DNA of 64,000 nucleotides. Origin: JBHJHP01 sp042219825. GTDB taxonomy: Bacteria > Bacteroidota > Bacteroidia > Bacteroidales > UBA5342. The translations under genes were made by a program, and so were the position numbers. A model generated the notes under the pieces. The model was not told the DNA's origin. It saw only the letters and a list, made by a program, of their open reading frames with translations, and did not search any database. The DNA lies in the NCBI RefSeq assembly GCF_042219825.1, contig NZ_JBHJHQ010000005.1, positions 1 to 64,000 on the forward strand, in the 5' to 3' direction. How positions within the stretch are numbered: position 1 is the stretch's first letter; the number at the start of each line of letters is the position of its first letter. Shown here piece after piece: positions 43,694-52,289 of this stretch.

Positions 43694-45169
43694 ATGGCAA
43701 ATTATTTTAGCTCACTTCCTTTTCGTCTGAAAGTACAGGAGTTAGGCAAATGCGACTTTATGGACAGCGCCGAATTCGACGGAGGTGTGGATTATTTAAA
43801 AGGGAAAAAAATCGTTATCGTTGGTTGTGGTGCACAGGGTTTAAACCAGGGACTTAATTTACGCGACAGCGGTCTGGACGTAAGTTATGCACTGCGCCAG
43901 TCAGCAATTGATGAAAAACGTGCATCCTATCAAAATGCTACTGAAAATAATTTCAAAGTTGGCACTTATGAAGAACTGATCCCCACTGCTGATTTAGTGA
44001 TCAACTTAACACCGGACAAACAGCACACCAATGTAATTGAAGCTGTTGTTCCGTTAATGAAAAAGAATTCATGTCTTTCTTACTCTCACGGTTTCAACAT
44101 CGTGGAAGAAGGAATGAAGATCCGTGAAGACATTACAGTAATAATGGTAGCACCTAAATCTCCGGGTTCTGAGGTTCGTAACGAATACCTCCGTGGCTTT
44201 GGTGTTCCTACATTAATTGCGGTTCACCGCGAAAACGACCCGAATGGCGACGGTATGGAAATTGCCAAAGCATATTGCGCCGGAACAGGTGGTCATAAAG
44301 CCGGTGTTCTGCACTCTTCTTTTGTTGCTGAAGTGAAATCAGACTTAATGGGTGAGCAAACCATTCTTTGTGGTCTGCTACAAACCGGATCCATTCTGAT
44401 GTTCGACAAAATGGTTGAAAAAGGCATTGACAAAGGATATGCTTCTAAACTAATCCAGTACGGATGGGAAGTAACAACTGAAGCGTTGAAATTCGGTGGG
44501 ATCACCAACATGATGGATCGTCTGTCAAATCCAGCCAAGGTTGAGGCTTTTAAACTGGCTGAAGAAATGAAAGAGATTATGCGTCCGCTGTTTATCAAAC
44601 ATATGGATGACATTCTGGACAGCACCTTCTCTACCACCATGATGGAAGACTGGGCTAACGGCGATAAAAACCTGTTGACATGGAGAGCTGCAACAGCCGA
44701 AACAGAATTTGAAAAAACTCCGGCTTCTGATGTTACGATCCCGGAACAGGAATATTTTGATAATGGCACGTTAATGGTAGCCTTTGTAAAAGCAGGTGTG
44801 GAACTGGCATTCGAGTCCATGACCGAATCCGGCATCAAACCTGAATCTGCTTATTACGAATCGCTGCACGAAACGCCTCTTATTGCTAACACCATCGCCC
44901 GCAAAAAACTGTACGAGATGAACCGCATTATTTCTGATACTGCAGAATACGGTTGTTACCTTTTCGATCATGCCTGCCGTCCGCTTCTGGCCGATTTCAT
45001 GTCGTCTGTTGACACCAATGTTATCGGAAAGAACTTTAACGATGGTAAAGACGCCCACGTCGATAACAAGGAACTGATTGAAATTAACGATGAGATCCGT
45101 TACCACGATGTGGAAATTGTTGGTGCCGAGTTGCGTGAAGCCATGGCAGCCATGAAGAAAATCGTTTAA
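43694..45169 (+). CDS. ilvC: Ketol-acid reductoisomerase (class II, NADP+)
   Basis: Isomerises and reduces acetolactate and acetohydroxybutyrate. The 491 residues correspond to the long class II enzyme, as in E. coli, rather than the 330-residue class I. The Rossmann motif is VGCGAQGLNQGLNLRDSG, with NADPH-binding basic residue in YALRQ; the knotted domains carry SDLMGEQTILCGLLQ (metal-binding Asp/Glu) and the duplicated repeat around MRPLFIKHMDDILDSTFS and SESTIKPESAYYESLHE-type strings (TESGIKPESAYYESLHE). It is preceded by its own candidate promoter and followed by a strong terminator, so it forms a single-gene unit or the end of an ilvDBNC operon. Confidence 0.96.
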   Translation: MANYFSSLPFRLKVQELGKCDFMDSAEFDGGVDYLKGKKIVIVGCGAQGLNQGLNLRDSGLDVSYALRQSAIDEKRASYQNATENNFKVGTYEELIPTADLVINLTPDKQHTNVIEAVVPLMKKNSCLSYSHGFNIVEEGMKIREDITVIMVAPKSPGSEVRNEYLRGFGVPTLIAVHRENDPNGDGMEIAKAYCAGTGGHKAGVLHSSFVAEVKSDLMGEQTILCGLLQTGSILMFDKMVEKGIDKGYASKLIQYGWEVTTEALKFGGITNMMDRLSNPAKVEAFKLAEEMKEIMRPLFIKHMDDILDSTFSTTMMEDWANGDKNLLTWRAATAETEFEKTPASDVTIPEQEYFDNGTLMVAFVKAGVELAFESMTESGIKPESAYYESLHETPLIANTIARKKLYEMNRIISDTAEYGCYLFDHACRPLLADFMSSVDTNVIGKNFNDGKDAHVDNKELIEINDEIRYHDVEIVGAELREAMAAMKKIV

Positions 45170-45197
45170 CAGATTATTCAGATTCACAATAACAAAG

Positions 45198-45221
45198 AAC
45201 CCGCTTAAAGCGGGTTTTTTT
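45198..45221 (+). terminator. Terminator of ilvC
   Basis: AACCCGCTT (45198-45206) and AAGCGGGTT (45208-45216) form a GC-rich stem followed by a T run, 28 bp after the ilvC stop. Strong intrinsic terminator. Confidence 0.9.
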
Positions 45222-45238
45222 GTCTATAACGCTAAAAT

Positions 45239-45271
45239 AGCGAGGGTTTCGTTCCAAACGAAGCCCTCGCT
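45239..45271. repeat. Hairpin repeat copy 1 (AGCGAGGG type)
   Basis: AGCGAGGGTTTCGTT faces AAACGAAGCCCTCGCT, giving a near-perfect stem with a T-rich tail (TTTGTGTTTTT). A closely related hairpin occurs at 46755-46789. It may act as a second terminator after ilvC. Confidence 0.6.
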
Positions 45272-45462
45272 TTGTGTTTTTAAAGTTTTATCCATGAAAT
45301 ATTTAATGTAATTTTAGATTCTCAAAGTTGAAATGCCCCTGTTCCCAAAGGAACCTTCTGTAAAGAATTACTTGATGAATTAGAAAGATAATATATAAGG
45401 CAGAAATAACAACAATTGAGTAGATAAGTCTAGCTTGGTGAAAGGTTAAAAAACAGCTCTCC

Positions 45463-46269
45463 ATGATATTTAAGTCTGAAATTGAAGATATTATAACGAA
45501 TGATTTAAAAAAAGTTATAGAAACTGAGATTTTTTATCAATATGCAGTATTTGATGTGGCGCTTAAGGAAATATTACTAAAGCAATCCTTAAAATTTTCT
45601 GATCCAAATACTTTTAATGACCCTTTTGATTGTAACGAGAAACTATTAAGAATAAACTATGACGAAAAACTAGTTGAAGAGACAATTAATAATTTATCAG
45701 TAAAAATTTCACGACAGGAAAGAAGAGAACTAAAAAGAAAGTTCAAGAATCAGAGTAATCAGGCTGAAATATTAAAAGAGAAAAGGAAGGAATACAAATT
45801 GTCATGCTTTTCCGAAGTTAATAATGAGGTTTTAATGTGGTCATACTATGCTGATAAGCACTCTGGTATCTGTATTGGATTTAATTTTCCTCATAAATAT
45901 GATGGTAAATTCATTTTGTGTCCTGTTAAATATCTCGCCGAATTGAGAGAACTTGATGGTGCAACCGATCTTTATCGGATTATTCTATACTGGTTGACAA
46001 CTAAATCAATTAGATGGAAATATGAAAAAGAAATTCGAGCAATTTCACGATGTAAAGATCAAAAATCGGAACATGAGTACATCAATTACGAAAGTAAATA
46101 TGTTAAAGAAATAATTTTTGGCTGTAATGTTCCTGATAAAAAAATTGAGGAGGCGATTGAGAAAATAAGGAAAAGCAATTTAGATTTTAATAATATCACT
46201 ATCAAAAGAATGATAATCAACGAAAATAATTTTTTACTAAGTGAAAAAACCATAAAACCCTGCAAATAA
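45463..46269 (+). CDS. DUF2971 domain-containing protein
   Basis: A 268-residue cytoplasmic protein. DUF2971 is recognised by LKFSDPNTFNDPFDCNEKL near the N-terminus, LSCFSEVNNEVLMWSYYADKHSGICIGF in the middle, and WKYEKEIRAI plus VKEIIFGCNVPDKKI toward the end. Function is not established; homologues are scattered among accessory regions and some lie near phage-defence genes, but nothing here proves that role. By eye the gene is more AT-rich and Lys/Ile/Asn-rich than its neighbours, and it lies alone between the ilvC terminator and yedF-like gene, inside a segment bounded by two similar hairpins. Horizontal acquisition is likely (inference). No upstream promoter box was recognised. Confidence 0.8.
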   Translation: MIFKSEIEDIITNDLKKVIETEIFYQYAVFDVALKEILLKQSLKFSDPNTFNDPFDCNEKLLRINYDEKLVEETINNLSVKISRQERRELKRKFKNQSNQAEILKEKRKEYKLSCFSEVNNEVLMWSYYADKHSGICIGFNFPHKYDGKFILCPVKYLAELRELDGATDLYRIILYWLTTKSIRWKYEKEIRAISRCKDQKSEHEYINYESKYVKEIIFGCNVPDKKIEEAIEKIRKSNLDFNNITIKRMIINENNFLLSEKTIKPCK

Positions 46270-46391
46270 GATTGTTACACAACAATAGAGTTAAAAAAAT
46301 AAATATAAAAGCAAAATCTTTTTTTACAAGTGGCTAAGATTCTACTGCTGCCCCTCAAACATTTACTCAACATTTTGTTAAATTCACACAC

Positions 46392-46739
46392 ATGAAAAAC
46401 TTTAAAAATACATTGATTCAGATATCACACGATGGCATGGGATCAGGCGATGAAGCCTTGGGTCTGCAACTTATTACCAACTATTTTAAGTTGATTAATG
46501 AAGAAGATGAATTGCCCCGTTTTATTGTATTTTACAATAGCGGCGTAAAGTTAATTTGTAAAGGTTCTCCTGTTACTGACGTTGCCAAAGCATTGGAACA
46601 AAAAGGGGTAAAGCTGATGGCCTGTAAAACCTGTCTGAAGCATTATGACTTAATGGACAAAATTGAAGTTGGCATTGCAGGAACGATGATGGATATTATT
46701 GAGCTGCAAAAAATAGCTGATAAGGTTATTACGCTGTAA
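46392..46739 (+). CDS. DsrE-like protein, equivalent to the C-terminal half of YedF
   Basis: A small cytoplasmic protein of 115 residues with the DsrE/F fold. The strings GSGDEALGLQLITNYFKL, PRFIVFYNSGVKLICKGSPV and KGVKLMACKTCLKHYDL correspond to the C-terminal domain of YedF, a selenium/sulfur-related protein whose usual N-terminal TusA-like domain is missing here. The Cys pair in CKTC is the expected reactive site for persulfide relay. No selD or selA neighbour is present, so a selenium role is unsupported; sulfur trafficking is the more cautious guess. It ends 15 bp before the shared terminator hairpin at 46755-46789. Confidence 0.85.
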   Translation: MKNFKNTLIQISHDGMGSGDEALGLQLITNYFKLINEEDELPRFIVFYNSGVKLICKGSPVTDVAKALEQKGVKLMACKTCLKHYDLMDKIEVGIAGTMMDIIELQKIADKVITL

Positions 46740-46754
46740 AATCCTTATAAAACA

Positions 46755-46789
46755 AAGCGAGGGTTTCGTTTTGAATGAAACCCTCGCTT
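46755..46789. terminator. Bidirectional terminator; hairpin repeat copy 2
   Basis: AAGCGAGGGTTTC (46755-46767) and GAAACCCTCGCTT (46777-46789) form a perfect 13-bp stem. T-rich sequence follows on both strands, between the convergent DsrE-like and sucD genes. The stem sequence is almost the same as at 45239-45271. Confidence 0.8.
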
Positions 46790-46806
46790 GTTATATCGGA
46801 ATAATA

Positions 46807-47682
46807 CTAATTTTTTCCTAATGCTTTCAGCATGGTACGGCCAATGTCAGATGGTGATTTTACCACATGAATGCCACAATCTGCCATAATTTTCATTTTG
46901 GCTTCTGCCGTATCGGCTTTACCACCCACAATGGCACCCGCATGTCCCATACGTTTTCCTTTTGGAGCAGTCTGACCTGCAATAAACCCAACAACCGGTT
47001 TGGTTCCGTTTTCCTTAATCCATTCGGCAGCCTCAACCTCCATGCTACCACCTATTTCACCAATAAGTATAATACCCTCCGTTTCCGGGTCATTCATAAA
47101 CATTTCCACGATATCTTTGGTGGAAGATCCTATAATAGGGTCACCACCTATACCGATACACGATGACTGGCCTAAACCAACCTGCCCTGTCTGATAAACG
47201 GCTTCATATGTTAATGTGCCAGAACGTGACACGATACCAATTTTACCCGGTGTATGAATAAAGCCAGGCATAATACCAACTTTACCGGCTCCCGGTGTAA
47301 TAATTCCCGGACAATTCGGACCAACCAGACGGGCTTGAGTTTCTTTCAGATATTCCTGAACCTTAACCATATCCTGAGTCGGAATGCCTTCCGTAATGGC
47401 TACAATTGTTTTAATTCCGGCCTCAGCAGCTTCCATAATGGCATCGGCAGCAAATGGCGGCGGAACAAAAATTACGGAAACATCAGCCCCTGTTGCTTTT
47501 ACTGCTTCAGAAACTGTATTAAAAACAGGCAGGTCCATATGCAATGTGCCTCCCTTACCAGGAGTTACACCACCTACCACATTTGTGCCGTATTCAATCA
47601 TTTGACCGGCATGAAAGGATCCCTCTTTTCCTGTGAATCCCTGAACAAGTACTTTTGATTCTTTAGTGAGAAGTATTGCCAT
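46807..47682 (-). CDS. sucD: Succinyl-CoA synthetase alpha subunit
   Basis: A TCA-cycle enzyme subunit that carries the phospho-histidine intermediate and binds CoA. The 291 residues match the family length. The CoA-binding Rossmann domain begins SKVLVQGFTGKEGSFHAGQMIEYGTNVVGGVTPGKGG; the ligase domain has GPNCPGIITPGAGKVGIMPG, GIGGDPIIGSSTKDIVEMF and the active His (about 247) in KRMGHAGAIVGG. The beta subunit gene sucC is not in the window, which is a common arrangement in Bacteroidota. It converges on the shared terminator at 46755-46789. Confidence 0.95.
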   Translation of the reverse strand: MAILLTKESKVLVQGFTGKEGSFHAGQMIEYGTNVVGGVTPGKGGTLHMDLPVFNTVSEAVKATGADVSVIFVPPPFAADAIMEAAEAGIKTIVAITEGIPTQDMVKVQEYLKETQARLVGPNCPGIITPGAGKVGIMPGFIHTPGKIGIVSRSGTLTYEAVYQTGQVGLGQSSCIGIGGDPIIGSSTKDIVEMFMNDPETEGIILIGEIGGSMEVEAAEWIKENGTKPVVGFIAGQTAPKGKRMGHAGAIVGGKADTAEAKMKIMADCGIHVVKSPSDIGRTMLKALGKN

Positions 47683-47782
47683 CTTTTTTTTGAACTAAGG
47701 TTAAGTATTGTGTTTACGTTACAGAACAAGATGCCTTTGCAAAATGTTTAAAACGGCTGTAAAAATGTTGTGTGACAAGACA

Positions 47783-50700
47783 TTATTTACGGCTGGTATC
47801 TTCATTTGTATTGGCGTTATTTTCTTCTTTCTTCTTCAGAAGGCTCTTGTAATGCTGAACCAATTCACCAAAGCTATTGAATTCTTCCTTATAAACAAAA
47901 CCAAATCCCTGTGTTGTTGGAGAGTTTTCGTAAATGATGTTATCATTGGTATGGGAATACGCTTTAAGTTTAAAATTACCTTTGGGGTTCAGGCGGTAAT
48001 CCACATCAAAATCTCCCACAAAATTCGATGCAGATGTCTGTGTTTCCCGGTAACCAAAGTTTCCGTTAATCGACAATTTATCGTTAAACATTTTAGTACT
48101 GAACATCATCTCTACCTCCTGCTTTGTTAACGATGCAGCATCGGCAGGCCTGTAATTAACTCCCAGGTCAAAATCGTCGCTTAGCTGTGACAGCATGTTA
48201 CTTAACTGATTCGATGCAAACTCACTGGCTGTAACTACCGCAGCCTGGTTGGAAGCGCCATAGTTGCCATTTCCTTCAATTGAATAAAAACGGTTAAACA
48301 TTAAAAGATAAATCACCTGCCGCTGGACTTCATTCTCATTACTCAGAACGTTAGCAACACTTTGCTGCGTCACCTGATCTGCCGTTGGAAGAACCACATC
48401 AAACTTAATCGTCGGGTTCATAAGATTATCAGTCAGCATCATATGACAATTTACCGGAACCCGCAAACTTCTGTTAACATCATCCACCGCTCCGCTTTGT
48501 AATAAATCATACAGGGAAGCTTTTGTTCTGTAATAGGCATCGAGGTTCAATGTCGCATTATACGGATCACCACTCCATTTGATGACACCACCCGGTTCAA
48601 TATCAAATCGTTTATTAATGACATTCTGAGCCGTAAACAGATATTCACCACTGGTCACTGTATAGTCTCCGTACATTTTAAAGTCGGACTTGGTATCGTA
48701 ACTAAAGTCCAACGTCCCACTCCCCTGTCCTTTTATAATATCTCCGATTCTGGAATCAAAGATAAGTTCCACCTTTGCATCCGGTGTTGCTTCCACTTCC
48801 ATATTGAAAGAGAATCCTGACAAATCCAGATTCTCCTCTTCTTTTTCAACCTGTTGAGAACTCTCTTTTTGAGAAACAAACCGTACAAATCCGCTTTCTG
48901 CTGCCACTTCTGTCGATGTCAATGGTAAAAAGATTTCTGAATTGCTTTCAGTCCTTGCATTGATATCCATATGCACTTTCGATCCCTCGCCATAAATTGC
49001 CATAACGCCTGTTCCATAAACGGTTCCATAATAAATATCATTATCCTTGGACGTTGTATTTAATGCGAGCATATTGTTAAAGTCAAGGAACATATCGAAC
49101 GACATATCCTTAAAGGTTTTGTGCTTAAGTTCACCATTGAACGTTCCACTATGACCATAAACATCATAAACTTTTATGTTCCTGAACTCAATAGCATCCT
49201 CCACAAAATGAACGGAATCCGACAGAAAATACCGCGTATTAAGGTAACCAACGTCAAATGATCCGTTTTCAAGGTATACATCCCCTACCAGTTTCAGGTG
49301 TTTAACATTTCCTTCCAAAGCTATTTTTCCTGAACCCAATCCCTGCATATTTTGCATGATGGTTTCCAGGTATGGTTGTATGTATTTAACCGGCAGGTTT
49401 TCCATATCTCCTGCTAAATAAAGTGAGTCATCTGCGGGGAAATAGGCCCCGTTAATATCCAACTGCTGATCTTTACTGATGACATTTTCACCATAGATAT
49501 TCATCTTCCGGTTTACCTCATCCCAGTCGCTCTTTACGTCCATATCGCCGGCATAAATATTATTCAGCACAAAATCTGTTATCCTGAAATCCGAATTTAT
49601 TACCGGGGTCCCGAAACCAGCATTGATATACGACTGACCTGTTATCCGTCCCTGTAGCAACAGATTCTCAGCGTTTAAAAACTGTGAAAAATATTCCAGC
49701 TCAAAACCTTCCACATCAAGGCTAAAGGTATCTGATTTAAGCTTTGAGAGTTTTCCGTTGGCTGCCAGGAACCGGTCGTTGTTACTGATAAAAACCGAAG
49801 CAAAATCAGCACCTGTAGTATCAATAACTACTGTGGCGGGCGAAATCGTCCAAAGTGAATCACTGATTGTCATATGCGAGGGACGGATATTAAACGTAGA
49901 CTGTAAAAGGTCATCCTCTGTGCGCTTTAACTTAAACCCGGTATTAAGATCTCCTTCATAAACCGTACTGCTGTTATTTTTCCAAACTACGGAATTCTCA
50001 ATGCTGTCACCCTTCGACATCATCGTATACCGTATGTTTTCCAGAAATTTATTATTCATGTCCAGTTTATCCATGGAAAGCACCGCTTCTATATCCTGAT
50101 TGTTGTTTTGTTTGAGGTCGAAATTCAAAGTATCAATGCTGAATTTTTTAAACCGTGCCTTATCAAATGAAAGGGACAAATTCAAATTATTGTCAACATC
50201 ATTTATACGACCATTCAGATTTCCTGAAGAAGAGATAGAAAAAGGCAGTTCAAAAACATTAGCAATATTTTCAATACTTGAAACCGTAAATGAAAAATCA
50301 AATTGGTTCTCTGTGACTTGCTTTTTATCACTTATGGAAGAAGCCAATGTTGGCAGAAATGGGTGAACGATTTCAGCAAACGAATTTTTAAGCTCACCAA
50401 ATTTATATTGTCCGGAAATCTGTCCGTTTAACCAGTCTGAATTGATTTGAATTGATGAGTGGTCAAATTCCCTGTTAAAAAAGACTGTCGCATTCGAAGT
50501 AGTAATATCGCCATTTTTGTTGGAGTATTTCAGATCATACAATCCAATATAGCCTTCCAGATTTTCCAGTGCGTCACCTTTAAGTTTTGTTTTTAGCTGT
50601 GTATTTAAGATGCCGTTTTTAAATTTTTGGGACAATTTAAGCTGATAAGGAGCTATTTTACGAATATCGGCTTCAAAGTCAAAGATAGGCATGACGTCCG

Positions 50701-52246
50701 AGAAATCTATCCTACCTGTAAAAAGCATGGATATATTCGGATCGTTAATGTTTACTCCCCCGTTAAAATGCTTGTTCCCGAATACACCGCGCAGGAAGAT
50801 ATTTGAATAGGTATACCCATGAAACTCCAGTGAAGAAATCTCGCCGTTTATAAACATCGACATATAATCGTCGTAAGGATCATCGGCCTCAAGTTCCACA
50901 TTCATGCTTGCAAAACCAAGCTCATCTTCTTTATCAAGAAGTTTTCCAACATTAAATCCTTCGGTATTTACATTACCGGTTATCTCAATTTTTTCCTGCT
51001 TCACATTATCCTTTAAAGCTACATCGGCGTGAATTGAGCCCAGTTCAGAATTCAGTTCCCCAAATGCGACAAAATCTCCGGGGAAACCGGTTAGTGAACC
51101 TGTATAAAGTAGCCGCCCGAATTTTATCAACTCATTCTTAAACGGCATCTCCCTTTTCAAATGCTTCTCCAGTTCCGGGATAACATTTTTGGGAGAAATA
51201 AACATGCGGTTAAAATCGGCAAAGATGAATGAATTGTGAAAATCAGGAAGACCTGTTATACTAATATTGAAAAGCAAGTCAAAGGCTCCACCGGCAGACA
51301 ATAGCAGGTCATTCCCCCTGATGTCACCCAACGAACCGTTTATCTTTCCACTGAAATTTATCTTTTCAGAAATGTCCGGATACTTTTTAATAAACCGTCG
51401 CATATCAGATGATGCAATTCTCAGTTCGTTCACATCAAAGGTAACAGCCGTTTTAGGATCAATAATATGATGCAGAACGCTATCTCCTTTTATCTCAGCG
51501 GTCACAACATCCGCTTTCGAATGATCAGTCTGCAATTTTAGACCGGAAAGACTGAGTTTATTGGGGGTTAGTATGAATTTTGTACTAAAATCGTTTAGCA
51601 CCACACCAGCCGTATCAATAAATTCAAGATCTTTCACCAAAAGGTTTATAGAGTCTTTAGAGACATTCAAAAGGTCAACACGCAATTTTGTATCCCTGAT
51701 CCTGTAATCCTGTTGCCCGTAAAATGCCAGATCACCATTTTCAACATCAAGGGTCTTCAACCTAAAATCCCATTTCTCTTTCCGCAAAGTATCCTGTGTA
51801 AAAAGAGAGTCAATTAAAAACGAAAAATTAAAATCATCTTTCGTAAACTGTTTAACCCTACATGTTGTTTCATTTAATTTAAGTGAAGAAATATGAACCT
51901 TTTTATCAAAAACGTTCAGAGAATCGAAATTAGCCTGCAACAAATGGGCATAAAACAACGTATCTTTTTTCTGATCGGCAACAAAGACATCTTCAAGCGA
52001 GAGGTCGTGGAAGAAGCTGAACTTAACCTTTCCAACGGTAATTTCACTTCCTGTCTGTTCCGATATATCGCCCAAAATCCTGTGTACCAGCATAGTTTGC
52101 ACACCATGTTGCTTAATCATAAAATATGCTGTCAGGGGAATACCAATCAGCAGAACCATGACTATAACCGCTATTTTCCAGAGATTTTTAATACCTTTGA
52201 AGCCATTTTTTGTTCGAATACAAAAATATAAAAAATAAGTGCACAA
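47783..52246 (-). CDS. tamB: TamB-like translocation and assembly module (AsmA-superfamily), start disturbed
   Basis: A very large envelope protein of about 1480 residues, with an N-terminal membrane anchor (WKIAVIVMVLLIGIPLTAYFMI), a long beta-helical body, and a C-terminal TamB domain (about 1150-1460; FSYDTKSDFKMYGDYTVTSGEYLFTAQNVINKRFDI, NEVQRQVIYLLMFNRFY). It likely forms a lipid- or protein-conducting bridge to the outer membrane. The in-frame start available is TTG at 52246; the first in-frame ATG is codon 30 (52159), inside the anchor. An ATG at 52206 in the next frame, 15 bp after a TATTTTTG box, would give MASKVLK and then the anchor if one more A were present in the A5 run at 52189-52185. 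A one-base deletion, real or a sequencing error, is suspected. Divergent from tsaD. Confidence 0.88.
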   Translation of the reverse strand: MCTYFLYFCIRTKNGFKGIKNLWKIAVIVMVLLIGIPLTAYFMIKQHGVQTMLVHRILGDISEQTGSEITVGKVKFSFFHDLSLEDVFVADQKKDTLFYAHLLQANFDSLNVFDKKVHISSLKLNETTCRVKQFTKDDFNFSFLIDSLFTQDTLRKEKWDFRLKTLDVENGDLAFYGQQDYRIRDTKLRVDLLNVSKDSINLLVKDLEFIDTAGVVLNDFSTKFILTPNKLSLSGLKLQTDHSKADVVTAEIKGDSVLHHIIDPKTAVTFDVNELRIASSDMRRFIKKYPDISEKINFSGKINGSLGDIRGNDLLLSAGGAFDLLFNISITGLPDFHNSFIFADFNRMFISPKNVIPELEKHLKREMPFKNELIKFGRLLYTGSLTGFPGDFVAFGELNSELGSIHADVALKDNVKQEKIEITGNVNTEGFNVGKLLDKEDELGFASMNVELEADDPYDDYMSMFINGEISSLEFHGYTYSNIFLRGVFGNKHFNGGVNINDPNISMLFTGRIDFSDVMPIFDFEADIRKIAPYQLKLSQKFKNGILNTQLKTKLKGDALENLEGYIGLYDLKYSNKNGDITTSNATVFFNREFDHSSIQINSDWLNGQISGQYKFGELKNSFAEIVHPFLPTLASSISDKKQVTENQFDFSFTVSSIENIANVFELPFSISSSGNLNGRINDVDNNLNLSLSFDKARFKKFSIDTLNFDLKQNNNQDIEAVLSMDKLDMNNKFLENIRYTMMSKGDSIENSVVWKNNSSTVYEGDLNTGFKLKRTEDDLLQSTFNIRPSHMTISDSLWTISPATVVIDTTGADFASVFISNNDRFLAANGKLSKLKSDTFSLDVEGFELEYFSQFLNAENLLLQGRITGQSYINAGFGTPVINSDFRITDFVLNNIYAGDMDVKSDWDEVNRKMNIYGENVISKDQQLDINGAYFPADDSLYLAGDMENLPVKYIQPYLETIMQNMQGLGSGKIALEGNVKHLKLVGDVYLENGSFDVGYLNTRYFLSDSVHFVEDAIEFRNIKVYDVYGHSGTFNGELKHKTFKDMSFDMFLDFNNMLALNTTSKDNDIYYGTVYGTGVMAIYGEGSKVHMDINARTESNSEIFLPLTSTEVAAESGFVRFVSQKESSQQVEKEEENLDLSGFSFNMEVEATPDAKVELIFDSRIGDIIKGQGSGTLDFSYDTKSDFKMYGDYTVTSGEYLFTAQNVINKRFDIEPGGVIKWSGDPYNATLNLDAYYRTKASLYDLLQSGAVDDVNRSLRVPVNCHMMLTDNLMNPTIKFDVVLPTADQVTQQSVANVLSNENEVQRQVIYLLMFNRFYSIEGNGNYGASNQAAVVTASEFASNQLSNMLSQLSDDFDLGVNYRPADAASLTKQEVEMMFSTKMFNDKLSINGNFGYRETQTSASNFVGDFDVDYRLNPKGNFKLKAYSHTNDNIIYENSPTTQGFGFVYKEEFNSFGELVQHYKSLLKKKEENNANTNEDTSRK

Positions 52247-52289
52247 TTAAGGTAACAAAAAGCGTGCATTTCTTTAAATAACGTAAAAA

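Noticed and set aside
44293..44838. 181-codon open frame antisense to ilvC
   Set aside because: It lies wholly opposite a highly conserved gene in a frame mirrored by its codon usage; the translation shows no domain, signal or start context.
45463..46269. DUF2971 gene as a phage-defence system
   Set aside because: There is no partner gene, nuclease or known defence domain nearby; the association is only from general knowledge of where homologues occur.
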